Assembly: GCA_018970325.1 (NCBI GenBank)
Contig: JAGWWP010000013.1
Span: 1 to 47,644 of the forward strand
Direction: 5' to 3'
DNA length: 47,644 nt
Source of the DNA: Cyanobacteria bacterium REEB446
GTDB taxonomy: Bacteria; Cyanobacteriota; Vampirovibrionia; LMEP-6097
Shown here: in pieces, positions 8,046 through 16,103 of the stretch
Position numbering within the stretch: position 1 is the first letter of the stretch
How the letters are laid out: each line of letters begins with the position of its first letter
Made by a program: the position numbers and the translations under genes
Notes under the pieces: generated by a model
Told to the model about the DNA's origin: nothing
Seen by the model: the letters and a program-made list of their open reading frames with translations, nothing else
Databases searched by the model: none

Positions 8046-9443
8046 ATGATCCGAAGAATTTTTAGTAGTGAAGAAGGAAGTGCATCAAAGTTTTTTATGC
8101 TTTCTGCCATTGTTTGGCTCGTTATCGGTATGGGAGCTGGTTTGCTTGGTGCTTTAGAGTTTTCTTTTCCAGACTTAACTAAAGGTGTAGCTCAGTTATC
8201 TTTTACTAGACTAAGACCAGCCCATGTTAATACTGTAGCTTTTGGATGGCTGTCTATGGCTAATGTTGGGGCGTGTTTATACATAATTCCAGCTCTTTGT
8301 AAGACTAAACTTTTCTCAGAGAAGCTGGCCAATTTTTCTTGCTATCTGTGGAATATCGCTATCGGTGTAGGTTTTATAACATTAGCTAATGGTTATACCG
8401 AAGGTAGAGAATACGCTGAATATAGAGAACCTATAGATATTCTTATCGTTATAGCTTTAGGATCTGTTTCCTATAATCTTTTTAGAACCCTTTTAACTAG
8501 GAAGGTTAAGAAGCTTTATGTATCAGTTTGGTACATAATGGGCGCTTTCTTTTGGATGCCTATAATTTACATAGTAGGTAATAGAACTTTCGTCGCCATG
8601 GATGGTCTTAATGACGGTATTCTGAACTGGTTCTATGGTCATAATATCCTTGGTATGTGGTTTACAGTACTTGGTGTTGGTATCGCTTACTACATGCTTC
8701 CTAAAATGAGTGGTAAGCCAATATGGAGCCACAGCCTGTCTATGTTTGGTTTTTGGACTATCGCATTTTTCTATGCCCCTACTGGTACTCACCATTTACT
8801 TCAATCGCCAGTACCAGAGTGGTTAAAGGCTTTAGCTGTAATATTCTCAGCAGCGTTAGTAATTCCAGTTATATCTGTATTAGTTAATTTTTATATGACG
8901 ATGAAAGGCAGTTGGTGGATGCTTACTACTAATATGCCGATTAGGTTTGTTTTGACAGGTGCTTTCTGGTATTTGATTACTTGTATACAAGGTCCTTTCC
9001 AGGCGACAAGAGGTATTAATTGGTATATCCACTTTACTCAGTGGGTTGTGGGTCACGCTCATGCAGCACTCTTGGGTACTTTTACTTTCTTTGTAATTGG
9101 GGCACTCTATTATGGAATTCAAAGAATCACTGGTAAAAGAATCTACAGCGTTAGATTGGTGAAATGGCATTACTGGCTGCTTTTGATAGGTTTCACATTA
9201 TTCTTCTTGGCTTTGACTATAGCTGGTCTTCAGCAGTCAGTTGGTTGGGCGCTTGGTTATCCTGTCGCACAGTGGTCTTTAACTTTAATGCCTATGTGGC
9301 TTGTGAGAAGCATTGGTGGTACTTTGATGTTCTTTAGTAGCTGCCTATTTGCTTATAATATTTATATGACTTTACGTGAGCAGCCTATTTCTTCAGCTTT
9401 GGAGATTAAGGTCGCCGTTCCAATTGAAGGAGATTCTAACTAA
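8046..9443 (+). CDS. ccoN: cbb3-type cytochrome c oxidase subunit I (CcoN)
   Basis: Catalytic subunit of the C-family haem-copper oxidase, reducing O2 to water at the inner membrane with electrons from c-type cytochromes. 465 residues, about 12 membrane helices. The expected metal ligands are all present: His60 (R-P-A-H-V-N, low-spin haem b), His199 (F-Y-G-H-N, CuB), His249 and His250 (G-T-H-H, CuB), and His337 and His339 (G-H-A-H, high- and low-spin haems). Tyr243, six residues before the His pair, is placed like the C-family catalytic tyrosine. First gene of a tightly packed operon running to 16217; the next start is two bases after its stop. No ccoGHI assembly genes are in the window. Confidence 0.96.
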   Translation: MIRRIFSSEEGSASKFFMLSAIVWLVIGMGAGLLGALEFSFPDLTKGVAQLSFTRLRPAHVNTVAFGWLSMANVGACLYIIPALCKTKLFSEKLANFSCYLWNIAIGVGFITLANGYTEGREYAEYREPIDILIVIALGSVSYNLFRTLLTRKVKKLYVSVWYIMGAFFWMPIIYIVGNRTFVAMDGLNDGILNWFYGHNILGMWFTVLGVGIAYYMLPKMSGKPIWSHSLSMFGFWTIAFFYAPTGTHHLLQSPVPEWLKALAVIFSAALVIPVISVLVNFYMTMKGSWWMLTTNMPIRFVLTGAFWYLITCIQGPFQATRGINWYIHFTQWVVGHAHAALLGTFTFFVIGALYYGIQRITGKRIYSVRLVKWHYWLLLIGFTLFFLALTIAGLQQSVGWALGYPVAQWSLTLMPMWLVRSIGGTLMFFSSCLFAYNIYMTLREQPISSALEIKVAVPIEGDSN

Positions 9444-9444
9444 A

Positions 9445-10524
9445 ATGTCTGATGATAATAATAAACAGGATTTAAAGCCACAGGGAATTAAAGGCTATCT
9501 GCTACCAGCAGTAGTCGTGGCTTTTTCATTTGCCGTGATTTATACGGTCGTAGTCGCTATCCCGAATTTACCGTCCCTAAAGTCTAAGCCAAGTGAATAC
9601 GCGATTGAGTATATTGAAAAAGATAAAGATGGTTCGATTAAAAGAGACTCTAAAACTGGTAAACCAGTTCCTAATCAAGCAGGTAGAGGAAGAGCTATTT
9701 ATGCTAGAGAAGGTTGTTTTTACTGCCATTCACAGTTCGTAAGACCACAAGATAGAGATTTCGGTAGTAGAGTACGTGCTGGTGATTACGCTAATGAAAC
9801 TCCTAATGTATTAGGAACTTCTAGAACTGGACCAGATTTAAGTAATGAGGGTGGGAAGCTGCCGGACGAGTGGCATATAGCCCACCTTAAAGATCCTAGA
9901 TTCTATACACCTGGTTCTATAATGCCTTCATTCAGTTTCTTGAGTGATGAGGAGCTTAAAGATTTAGTTGCTTATTTACAGACTTTAGGAAGAAAGAGGT
10001 TTGATGATCCAGCTAATCGTCATATCTATGAAGCTTATTTCCCTGAGGCTGATGAAGCTTTTTGGAAGGCTTCTGAGCATCATAAGCCTAATGTAGACAG
10101 TGCTGCTGCGGCTAATGCTGGAGCAGGTATCTATAGGCAGAATTGTGCAGTATGCCATGGTTTAAATGGTCTCGGTAATGGGCCTAATGCTTTAGCTATG
10201 GCTAAAAAGCCTGCTAATTTCTCAGATCCGAAATATAAGAAATATTCGAATGAGACTTGGTATTGGAGAGTAGCTGAGGGTGTACCTGGTACGAGAATGC
10301 CGAGATGGAAACTAAAATTAGAGCCTCAACAGATGTGGTATTTAGTTGCTTTCTTGAAGACATTACCTCAAGACGAAAAGCCTATCATTGAGCCTTATCA
10401 AAGCATTGACAGTGCAGCTTGGCAATCTCAGTCGGCACTTCCAGTTGGAATCGTAAGTAATTATGAGAAGTTAAGTGCAGGTGCTGCTAAGTCAGGTACG
10501 GGAGGTTCAGCTAGTGCTCACTAA
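9445..10524 (+). CDS. ccoO: CcoO-type cytochrome c with an additional C-terminal cytochrome c domain
   Basis: 359 residues from the ATG at 9445, which has a GGAG about 12 bases upstream; longer in-frame reading into ccoN is not needed. One N-terminal membrane helix (residues 17-40). The first haem c domain has C-F-Y-C-H at 91-95 followed by S-Q-F-V-R-P, a CcoO signature, with a likely Met160 ligand. A second haem c domain has C-A-V-C-H at 234-238 and probable Met285 (G-T-R-M-P-R-W). Classical CcoO has one haem and CcoP has two, so this looks like a CcoO joined to one CcoP-like domain. It passes electrons to CcoN. The detached CcoP-like N-terminal helix may be the protein at 10713. Confidence 0.9.
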   Translation: MSDDNNKQDLKPQGIKGYLLPAVVVAFSFAVIYTVVVAIPNLPSLKSKPSEYAIEYIEKDKDGSIKRDSKTGKPVPNQAGRGRAIYAREGCFYCHSQFVRPQDRDFGSRVRAGDYANETPNVLGTSRTGPDLSNEGGKLPDEWHIAHLKDPRFYTPGSIMPSFSFLSDEELKDLVAYLQTLGRKRFDDPANRHIYEAYFPEADEAFWKASEHHKPNVDSAAAANAGAGIYRQNCAVCHGLNGLGNGPNALAMAKKPANFSDPKYKKYSNETWYWRVAEGVPGTRMPRWKLKLEPQQMWYLVAFLKTLPQDEKPIIEPYQSIDSAAWQSQSALPVGIVSNYEKLSAGAAKSGTGGSASAH

Positions 10525-10702
10525 TTTATTAATTCAACTCAATGATTGGATACTGCTTACTTTTAACAAAGAAGCTTTAGCGATATTTGCTGTACTTTGC
10601 ATAGCTTTTTTCGCTGTTGCTGCAATGTTCGTCTACTTTGGGTTTCAGAGTGGGGAATTTACTAATCAAGAGGATGCTAAGCTCGAAATGCTAGATTGCT
10701 AG
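10514..10702 (+). CDS. Small membrane protein of the oxidase, CcoS/CcoQ-like
   Basis: 62 residues with one membrane helix (about 18-42) and the tail F-Q-S-G-E-F-T-N-Q-E-D-A-K-L-E-M-L-D. That tail resembles the CcoS pattern (S-G-Q-F-D-D, a short acidic stretch, then M-L). CcoS takes part in haem and copper insertion into cbb3 oxidases; CcoQ stabilises the complex. I chose the GTG at 10514 because a GGGAGG at 10500-10505 lies eight bases upstream; the gene then overlaps the end of ccoO by 11 bases, implying translational coupling. The assignment is by tail pattern and position only. Confidence 0.65.
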   Translation: MLTNLLIQLNDWILLTFNKEALAIFAVLCIAFFAVAAMFVYFGFQSGEFTNQEDAKLEMLDC

Positions 10703-10712
10703 GAGAAAGATA

Positions 10713-10907
10713 ATGACAGAAAACAACCCTAATGACGAAATGTCACCTATAGCTTATGGATTACCTACTGGTCTATCTGTTCAAGGAGCTCAGCCTACTC
10801 AGGAATATAAAGTTGGTCATAATAAGCCACCTCTATTTTTGATAGTACTCTATGTGGTGGTTATTATATGGTGTGCTATTAGTTGGATTCCTTTTTATGG
10901 GTATTAA
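10713..10907 (+). CDS. Small membrane protein resembling a detached CcoP N-terminal segment
   Basis: 64 residues with a hydrophilic Pro/Asn-rich N-terminus and one helix near the C-terminus (L-F-L-I-V-L-Y-V-V-V-I-I-W-C-A-I-S-W-I-P). CcoP/FixP begins with a cytoplasmic segment, an H-N-x-P-P-like motif and a helix with conserved Trp residues; here H-N-K-P-P precedes the helix. I infer that this is the CcoP membrane anchor encoded separately, while the haem domains sit on the ccoO product and the next gene. AGGAG lies just before the ATG. No haem motif is present. Confidence 0.6.
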   Translation: MTENNPNDEMSPIAYGLPTGLSVQGAQPTQEYKVGHNKPPLFLIVLYVVVIIWCAISWIPFYGY

Positions 10908-10924
10908 TTCTAAGGAACTTTTAT

Positions 10925-11710
10925 ATGTTAAGTAAAAATTTAGCTCTCTGTTTCATAATCACTCTTCTGTTTGGCTCCGCTTTATCTTCTTCTGCTTTCG
11001 CAGCAGTATCCTACGAGAAAGAAGAATTAGTGAGTAGCACTATTAAAAAATGGCAGCCTAAAATTCCAGAAAATGAATTCCCTTCGCATCAGCCTTCTAT
11101 AGTCTCTGGTAAAGAAGTTTATAAAATGCACTGTGCGATGTGCCATGGTGATGAGCCAAATGATGTTTTAACTAAGGATCAGTTAAGATCGGAGTCTCCA
11201 GAAGAACAATACATCATAATTAAAAATGGTAATGCTAAAGGTATGCCAGCTTTTAAAAATAAATTATCACGTGATGAAATTTGGGATGCTTTAATGTATG
11301 TCAGAGCGGGAGTTCTAGGTTATTATCCTTTAAACTCAGACGAGCTTGCTAAGATGAATGCTATTTTTGGTGGAAACTGTGCGGTTTGTCACGGTACTAG
11401 AGGTCATGGAGATGGTCCTTTGCATAAATCTTTAAATCCAGTACCTGCGAATTTTAATATGTTTCAGCGTTTATATACTAGGTCTGACAATAGATTACAC
11501 AAAGAACTTACACACGGTATTCCATGGACAGCTATGCCTGCTTGGAAAAATAGAGTTGATTTTAATCAGAATTATAAATTTGATGATGAGATGATTTGGA
11601 AATTAGTTACTTATGTAAGACAGTTTGGTTTCTCTCAAGAAATTGATAGACTTGATATAGGTAGACAGAAACTAAAAGATTATGAGAAATCAATTGGGAA
11701 GGGCAAATAA
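10925..11710 (+). CDS. Dihaem cytochrome c, exported
   Basis: 261 residues from the ATG at 10925, preceded by AAGGAAC; a longer frame from 10883 overlaps the previous gene and would spoil the signal peptide. Signal sequence to about residue 27 (cut after A-F-A-A). Two haem-binding motifs, C-A-M-C-H at 70-74 and C-A-V-C-H at 152-156, each with a likely Met ligand (G-M-P-A-F at 107, A-M-P-A-W at 204). Lying between oxidase genes and the Rieske gene, it probably carries electrons from the Rieske protein to the oxidase, the role of cytochrome c1 or CcoP. No membrane anchor beyond the signal is visible. Confidence 0.9.
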   Translation: MLSKNLALCFIITLLFGSALSSSAFAAVSYEKEELVSSTIKKWQPKIPENEFPSHQPSIVSGKEVYKMHCAMCHGDEPNDVLTKDQLRSESPEEQYIIIKNGNAKGMPAFKNKLSRDEIWDALMYVRAGVLGYYPLNSDELAKMNAIFGGNCAVCHGTRGHGDGPLHKSLNPVPANFNMFQRLYTRSDNRLHKELTHGIPWTAMPAWKNRVDFNQNYKFDDEMIWKLVTYVRQFGFSQEIDRLDIGRQKLKDYEKSIGKGK

Positions 11711-11721
11711 GGAATTTTAAT

Positions 11722-12339
11722 ATGGACATGAAATTTGAGAAACGTGATCTGATAAAAATCTTACTTTCTATCCCGGTGGTTGGTACAGTTGCTTCTGTAT
11801 TACTATCACCTTTTGTAAGATATTTAAAACCAAGTTCTGGTCCTATTGCGACTTTAGAAGTTTTTAAAACACCAGATAAACCTCAAGCTATTTCGATAGT
11901 GAGCTTTCCTGTAACTGATTTCCCTACTCCTTGGTCATTTAAGTACTTTATGTTTCAGGAAGCTAATAGAGAATATACTTCTGTCGGTAATCAGATTAAA
12001 ACTATTCCAGGAGCAGCTGTTAGATTGCCTGTTAATGAAGCTGATGGGAAACCTAAGTTCGTAGTTTTTTCAAGAGTATGTCCTCATTTAGGTTGTGTTT
12101 TTAATTTCGTCCCAGAGGAATCAGAGGTGGCTAAGGGTTATAACTATACACCTACTTCCGGGCAGAAAGTATTTGCTTGTCCTTGTCATCTTTCAGTTTA
12201 TGATCCGATGCAGGAAGATACTAAAGGTCGCGGGAAGGTGGTTTCAGGACCAGCTCCTAGATCACCATTCAAGTTTAACTTCAGTGTGGAGAATGGCGTT
12301 TTAGCGATACAGAGCCTTGAATCTGGAGGTATTTCTTAA
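11722..12339 (+). CDS. Rieske [2Fe-2S] protein of the cytochrome bc-type complex
   Basis: 205 residues. A Tat-less N-terminal membrane anchor (about residues 9-36) is followed by a globular domain with the two Rieske boxes C-P-H-L-G-C (120-125) and C-P-C-H (153-156), giving two Cys and two His ligands plus the disulfide pair. It takes the first electron from quinol at the Qo site and hands it to cytochrome c. The gap between the boxes is about 27 residues. The next gene, cytochrome b, starts two bases after its stop. The second box continues L-S rather than the common G-S. Confidence 0.93.
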   Translation: MDMKFEKRDLIKILLSIPVVGTVASVLLSPFVRYLKPSSGPIATLEVFKTPDKPQAISIVSFPVTDFPTPWSFKYFMFQEANREYTSVGNQIKTIPGAAVRLPVNEADGKPKFVVFSRVCPHLGCVFNFVPEESEVAKGYNYTPTSGQKVFACPCHLSVYDPMQEDTKGRGKVVSGPAPRSPFKFNFSVENGVLAIQSLESGGIS

Positions 12340-12340
12340 T

Positions 12341-13837
12341 ATGACACTTACTGATATATTGTCTAAGCTTCCTTCCATTGAGCAGATTAAAAAATTTGCT
12401 CAGGATAAATTAAAGAATATCGATTTTTTTGATGAAACTTATAAAGATAAGTATGTAGAGAACGTTTGGTATAAATTAGGCCCAGTTCAGTGGCTTACTT
12501 GGATGTTAACTATACTTACAGGTGTTCTACTGATAGGTTTTTATATTCCTACTACTGAGCAGGCTTACGATAGTATTATTAGAATCCAAGCAGAAGTTCC
12601 TTTTGGTTGGTTGATTAGAGGGATGCATAAATATGCAGCAGACGCTTTTATTATTATCTGCACTATGAAGCTTTATAGAATGTTTATCTGTGCTGATTAT
12701 AAAGGTAATCGTGAACTTAATCTCTGGATCTGTTTCTTTTTATTACTCTTGGGCTTTTACTCAGGTCTTTCTGGTTATCTTTTAATCTGGAACCAGAGAG
12801 CTTTTTGGGCTACTAAGGTATTTGCGACTTTCCCTGGTTATATGGATCAGTTTGGTCTTAATTTAGCTTTTTTAGGGGCTACTGTGGTTAATAAGCTTAT
12901 AGAATGGGGTGTTCCGTCTAGCTTGCCAAGGCTACCCGTTGAGCAAGGTGGTGGAATCTTGCTTGATATGAAGCTTTTAAACCAGTATATTAATTTTAAT
13001 GTTGGGATGACTACTCAGCAGATACTTCTTGGTGGTAGTGCGATTGGGCAGGCTACTATTACTAGGTTTTATTCTATGCATATGGCATTGTCAACACTGG
13101 GACTTATAGTAGTTGAGCTTTATTTTTATAGTAATAAGAAAAAGAGATTTAATATACCTTGGACAGAAGGTTTTATGGTTATTGCGATGGTAGCTATCGC
13201 GGCGACTGTGTTCCCTGCGGAAATGGGTTCTAGAGCTGATGCTGCTGTTACTCCTTTACCGATACTTTCTGACTGGTATTTTCTTGCTCTTTATCAGATG
13301 TACAAGTATATAGAGCCAGTTTTGGCTACATTCGTTACGATGCTAATTCCAGCAACAGTTCTTTTCTTGCCTTTCTTTGATACTAGTAAGGAAATCCATA
13401 TTACGAAAAGACCAATCATCATGTCTGTTACTATAATGGGCTTTATTAACTTTATTGTTTTTTCAGTGTTGATTATTTTAAATATTGCGAATATCAATAA
13501 TGATCCACCTTTCTGGGTGGCAGGTAGTGTTATCATCGTGGCTTTTGGTGTTTATTTTTCTTGCTTGCAGCGTGGAAATAATTATTGGAAACTATTGTTG
13601 ACTTTCTGTATTTTCCTTGGTCTTTATTTATCAAGAATTCATACTCAGCCTTACTTTGGTTTACCTCTAGGTGGGCTTCTGGATACTACATTCTTGAAAG
13701 ATGGAGCTTGGGGGCGTATGTGGATATTCTACGGTGGTTTCGCTGCTCTACTTATCGCAGTTCTTTATATAGAGAAATTCTTACCAAAAAAACAAGAATC
13801 TCTAGAACCCTTAGCAATGGAGGCTTCTAATGCCTGA
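12341..13837 (+). CDS. Cytochrome b (number 1), full length, lacking both haem bH ligands
   Basis: 498 residues from the ATG at 12341. The N-terminal half aligns by eye with cytochrome b/b6 (L-I-R-G-M-H-K-Y-A-A-D, then L-Y-R-M-F, and T-R-F-Y-S-M-H-M). The C-terminal half contains S-D-W-Y-F at 310-314, the counterpart of the Qo P-E-W-Y motif, plus several more helices. His96 and His247, the ligands of P-side haem bL, are present. The partners expected 14-15 residues later are not His: position 110 is Lys, and 261/262 are Tyr/Phe. Haem bH is therefore probably absent or unusually ligated. The loop between helices C and D (about 160-235) is long. The stop is TGA and overlaps the next ATG. Confidence 0.9.
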   Translation: MTLTDILSKLPSIEQIKKFAQDKLKNIDFFDETYKDKYVENVWYKLGPVQWLTWMLTILTGVLLIGFYIPTTEQAYDSIIRIQAEVPFGWLIRGMHKYAADAFIIICTMKLYRMFICADYKGNRELNLWICFFLLLLGFYSGLSGYLLIWNQRAFWATKVFATFPGYMDQFGLNLAFLGATVVNKLIEWGVPSSLPRLPVEQGGGILLDMKLLNQYINFNVGMTTQQILLGGSAIGQATITRFYSMHMALSTLGLIVVELYFYSNKKKRFNIPWTEGFMVIAMVAIAATVFPAEMGSRADAAVTPLPILSDWYFLALYQMYKYIEPVLATFVTMLIPATVLFLPFFDTSKEIHITKRPIIMSVTIMGFINFIVFSVLIILNIANINNDPPFWVAGSVIIVAFGVYFSCLQRGNNYWKLLLTFCIFLGLYLSRIHTQPYFGLPLGGLLDTTFLKDGAWGRMWIFYGGFAALLIAVLYIEKFLPKKQESLEPLAMEASNA

Positions 13838-14129
13838 GATTCTGGAGAAGAAAAATTCTAAGCAGAAATTTTCGGTGCTTTATTGGTTAGTTTTCGTGAT
13901 AGGGATTATCGCTCTTTCTCAATTTTTTGGAGCCCATAATTACTTTCTTGCGAAGCAGGATTCCCAAGGTATTTTAGTGATTATTCTGAGTGTGATTACT
14001 TTTCTTGCATCTATGATATTTATGACTTATAAAATCTATTCAGAAGAAAAAGATAAGAATAATCTGCGTGTGAGCTTTACACCTTATGAAAAGCTTTATA
14101 TGTTCTTGAATAAAGGAGCTAAAAACTAG
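13830..14129 (+). CDS. Small two-helix membrane protein of the respiratory operon
   Basis: 99 residues, unrecognised. Two membrane helices (about 16-34 and 46-68) and a basic, polar C-terminus. The ATG lies inside the last codons of cytochrome b number 1 (8-base overlap), so the two are translationally coupled. The next start is two bases after its stop. The position between two cytochrome b genes makes a subunit or assembly factor of that complex the natural guess, but nothing in the sequence shows a cofactor site. Confidence 0.75.
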   Translation: MPEILEKKNSKQKFSVLYWLVFVIGIIALSQFFGAHNYFLAKQDSQGILVIILSVITFLASMIFMTYKIYSEEKDKNNLRVSFTPYEKLYMFLNKGAKN

Positions 14130-14130
14130 C

Positions 14131-14478
14131 ATGACTAAAAATTCGATTAATAAAAATGACCTTGGATTCTTGATAGCGATTGCTGTTGCAGTTTTAAATT
14201 TAGGTCTTTTTGGTATCATGTTTGGATTGATGGGCTATTTTGAACTCATTGGTGCTGATCAGAGTTTCTTTGATGAAGGCACTAGAAATAATCTAAAGAT
14301 TATAAATTCAGTTTTACAATTTGCTGGAATCACTATAGATGCTGATACGCCAAGAAAGGTTTCTACTTTGGGTTATTCGATTTGTTTAGGAGTTGCTTTG
14401 ACTAGCACCTTCTTTGCTATCGTTATTGGTAATAGAAGACCAGTAGAAGAATACGAGGTTACGGTTGCTAAACCATAA
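14131..14478 (+). CDS. Small membrane protein of the respiratory operon
   Basis: 115 residues, unrecognised. Two membrane helices, about 12-38 (Gly-rich, L-F-G-I-M-F-G-L-M-G) and 83-101, separated by a polar loop of about 45 residues that may lie in the periplasm. No Cys, and no His at a haem-ligand-like spacing. It starts two bases after the preceding gene and is followed 11 bases later by cytochrome b number 2, so it is very likely part of the same complex. Confidence 0.75.
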   Translation: MTKNSINKNDLGFLIAIAVAVLNLGLFGIMFGLMGYFELIGADQSFFDEGTRNNLKIINSVLQFAGITIDADTPRKVSTLGYSICLGVALTSTFFAIVIGNRRPVEEYEVTVAKP

Positions 14479-14489
14479 GGAATTTTATT

Positions 14490-15608
14490 ATGCTAACTAG
14501 TTTTGTCAGAAGCGGTCAGAAAGTAATACTAAGAATAGAAGACATTTTAAATAAAGTCTTCAGTTCGGAGCAGAACTTACTTTATTATCATGGTGCTATG
14601 CCGAATTTCTGCATGTGGATGCTCTTTCTATCAGGGCTTTTACTGTTTGCATACTACACACCGACTCTAGAAGCGGCTTATCAGTCAGTTGAGTATATTA
14701 CTGATAAACTGCCTTATGGAGACGTAATTAGAGGAATACATAGATACGCAGCTGATGCAATGCTGCTTACTGTTATACTTCACGCTCTGAGAGTTTATTT
14801 TACTGATAGATATAGAGAATATAGACTTATAGCTTGGTACTCTGGGGTAGCACTTTCTGTATTTATGCTTATCATCGGTGTCTCTGGCTATATTCTAGTT
14901 TGGGATGAGAGATCTTTTATTATAGTAACTAAAATTACGGATTTCTTAGGATCATTACCTTTTATTGGAAGCTCTTTAGCGAGTGCCTTTCTGAATGGTG
15001 AGGTGATTTCTAACTACACGATGAGCATGTCGTTCTTCTTGCATACTGGTACTTCATTTGCCTTGTTGGTTTTATTATGGGTGCATTATATGAGAATTTC
15101 TCGACCTGTAGTAAATGTCACTTGGGCTATAGGTTCATTAATTTCTGGTATCATACTACTCTTTGCTGGTTTATTCCCTGCGATTTCTGGTCCTGAAGCG
15201 AAGTTTACCGTGGAGCCATCATATTTTGATATTGACTGGTTCTATCTATGGTTATTTCCATTGATTGATACTGTTGGAAATATTGGTGCATGGCTAGTTT
15301 TAATAGCTGGTGTAACTTTAGTTACTCTATTGCCTAATTTCGTTAGAAACCATGATAAGGAGCCAGCTTCAGTGTCTAAGGATCATTGTGTTGGCTGTAG
15401 ACTCTGTTCTATAGACTGCCCTTATGAGGCTATTTACATGGCTCCTAGAAATGATGGCAGTAAGTACAAGGAAATTGCTGTAGTTATAGATGATAGATGC
15501 GCAGAATGTGGTCTCTGTGTGGGTGCCTGTAATTTTGATGCTATAGAATTACCTAACTATAAGTCACCACAGGTCATGGATGATATTAGAATAGCTCTCC
15601 AGTCTTAG
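14490..15608 (+). CDS. Cytochrome b (number 2) fused to a 2[4Fe-4S] ferredoxin domain
   Basis: 372 residues. The first 205 form a cytochrome b N-terminal domain with four haem ligands in two bc1-spaced pairs, His84/His98 and His185/His199. About three more helices follow, with D-I-D-W-F-Y-L (247-253) in the place of the Qo P-E-W-Y motif. From about 290 the chain continues into a bacterial-type ferredoxin domain with Cys300, 303, 306, 310 and Cys337, 340, 343, 347, each a C-x2-C-x2-C-x3-C set for one [4Fe-4S] cluster. The fusion would link the membrane haems or quinone to soluble iron-sulfur carriers, most likely on the cytoplasmic side. An AAGGAA precedes the start. Confidence 0.92.
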   Translation: MLTSFVRSGQKVILRIEDILNKVFSSEQNLLYYHGAMPNFCMWMLFLSGLLLFAYYTPTLEAAYQSVEYITDKLPYGDVIRGIHRYAADAMLLTVILHALRVYFTDRYREYRLIAWYSGVALSVFMLIIGVSGYILVWDERSFIIVTKITDFLGSLPFIGSSLASAFLNGEVISNYTMSMSFFLHTGTSFALLVLLWVHYMRISRPVVNVTWAIGSLISGIILLFAGLFPAISGPEAKFTVEPSYFDIDWFYLWLFPLIDTVGNIGAWLVLIAGVTLVTLLPNFVRNHDKEPASVSKDHCVGCRLCSIDCPYEAIYMAPRNDGSKYKEIAVVIDDRCAECGLCVGACNFDAIELPNYKSPQVMDDIRIALQS

Positions 15609-15654
15609 TTAATAAACTAAATTCACTATCTCATGCATAATTAAGGATATAAAA

Positions 15655-16101
15655 ATGACTCAAGCAGAAACTCAATCAGAAAATAAACTTAAAACCAAAG
15701 ACGAGGTTAAAGTAGCGGTTATAGCCTGTGCTCGCAGTGTTAATCTTGAAGGAGAACTTAGCGCGACTAAGCTTAACGGCGTGAGTAACTGTGATGTGAT
15801 TCAAGTCCCGTGTAGTGGTATGATTCAGCCACGCATGATAGAAGCTGCCTTTAATGCTGGTGCGGATGGTGTTATTGCGATGGGCTGTCAGATTGGTGAC
15901 TGTCATTTTAGAGAAGGTAATAAATTCTGTAGAGAAAGATTATTAGGGCAGAGACCACCGATGATTAAAAAGACTGTGCCGAAAAGAAGACTTAAAGGAC
16001 TGTGGATGTCAGAGGTTCAAGTAGACGATTTCAAAGCTAGAGTAGAGGATTTTAAAGGCTATGTTGCTGAACAGTTAGTTGAGGAGCAGAAGGGTAACTA
16101 A
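15655..16101 (+). CDS. MvhD-like hydrogenase/heterodisulfide-reductase iron-sulfur subunit
   Basis: 148 residues, soluble. The family pattern is clear: A-V-I-A-C-A at residues 21-26, V-P-C-S-G-M at 51-56, and G-C-Q-I-G-D-C-H-F-R-E-G-N at 77-89. In methanogens MvhD carries a [2Fe-2S] cluster and passes electrons between hydrogenase and heterodisulfide reductase. Related subunits occur in bacterial flavin-based electron-bifurcating complexes. No hydrogenase or HdrA gene is present here, so its partner is probably the ferredoxin domain of cytochrome b number 2, 47 bases upstream. AAGGATAT lies before the ATG. Confidence 0.85.
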   Translation: MTQAETQSENKLKTKDEVKVAVIACARSVNLEGELSATKLNGVSNCDVIQVPCSGMIQPRMIEAAFNAGADGVIAMGCQIGDCHFREGNKFCRERLLGQRPPMIKKTVPKRRLKGLWMSEVQVDDFKARVEDFKGYVAEQLVEEQKGN

Positions 16102-16103
16102 AA

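Noticed and set aside
14490-14640. Cys41 of cytochrome b number 2 as the covalent ligand of a b6f-type haem c-n
   Set aside because: Anchoring the alignment on the conserved Gly and the following Pro puts this Cys eight residues away from the b6 Cys35 position.
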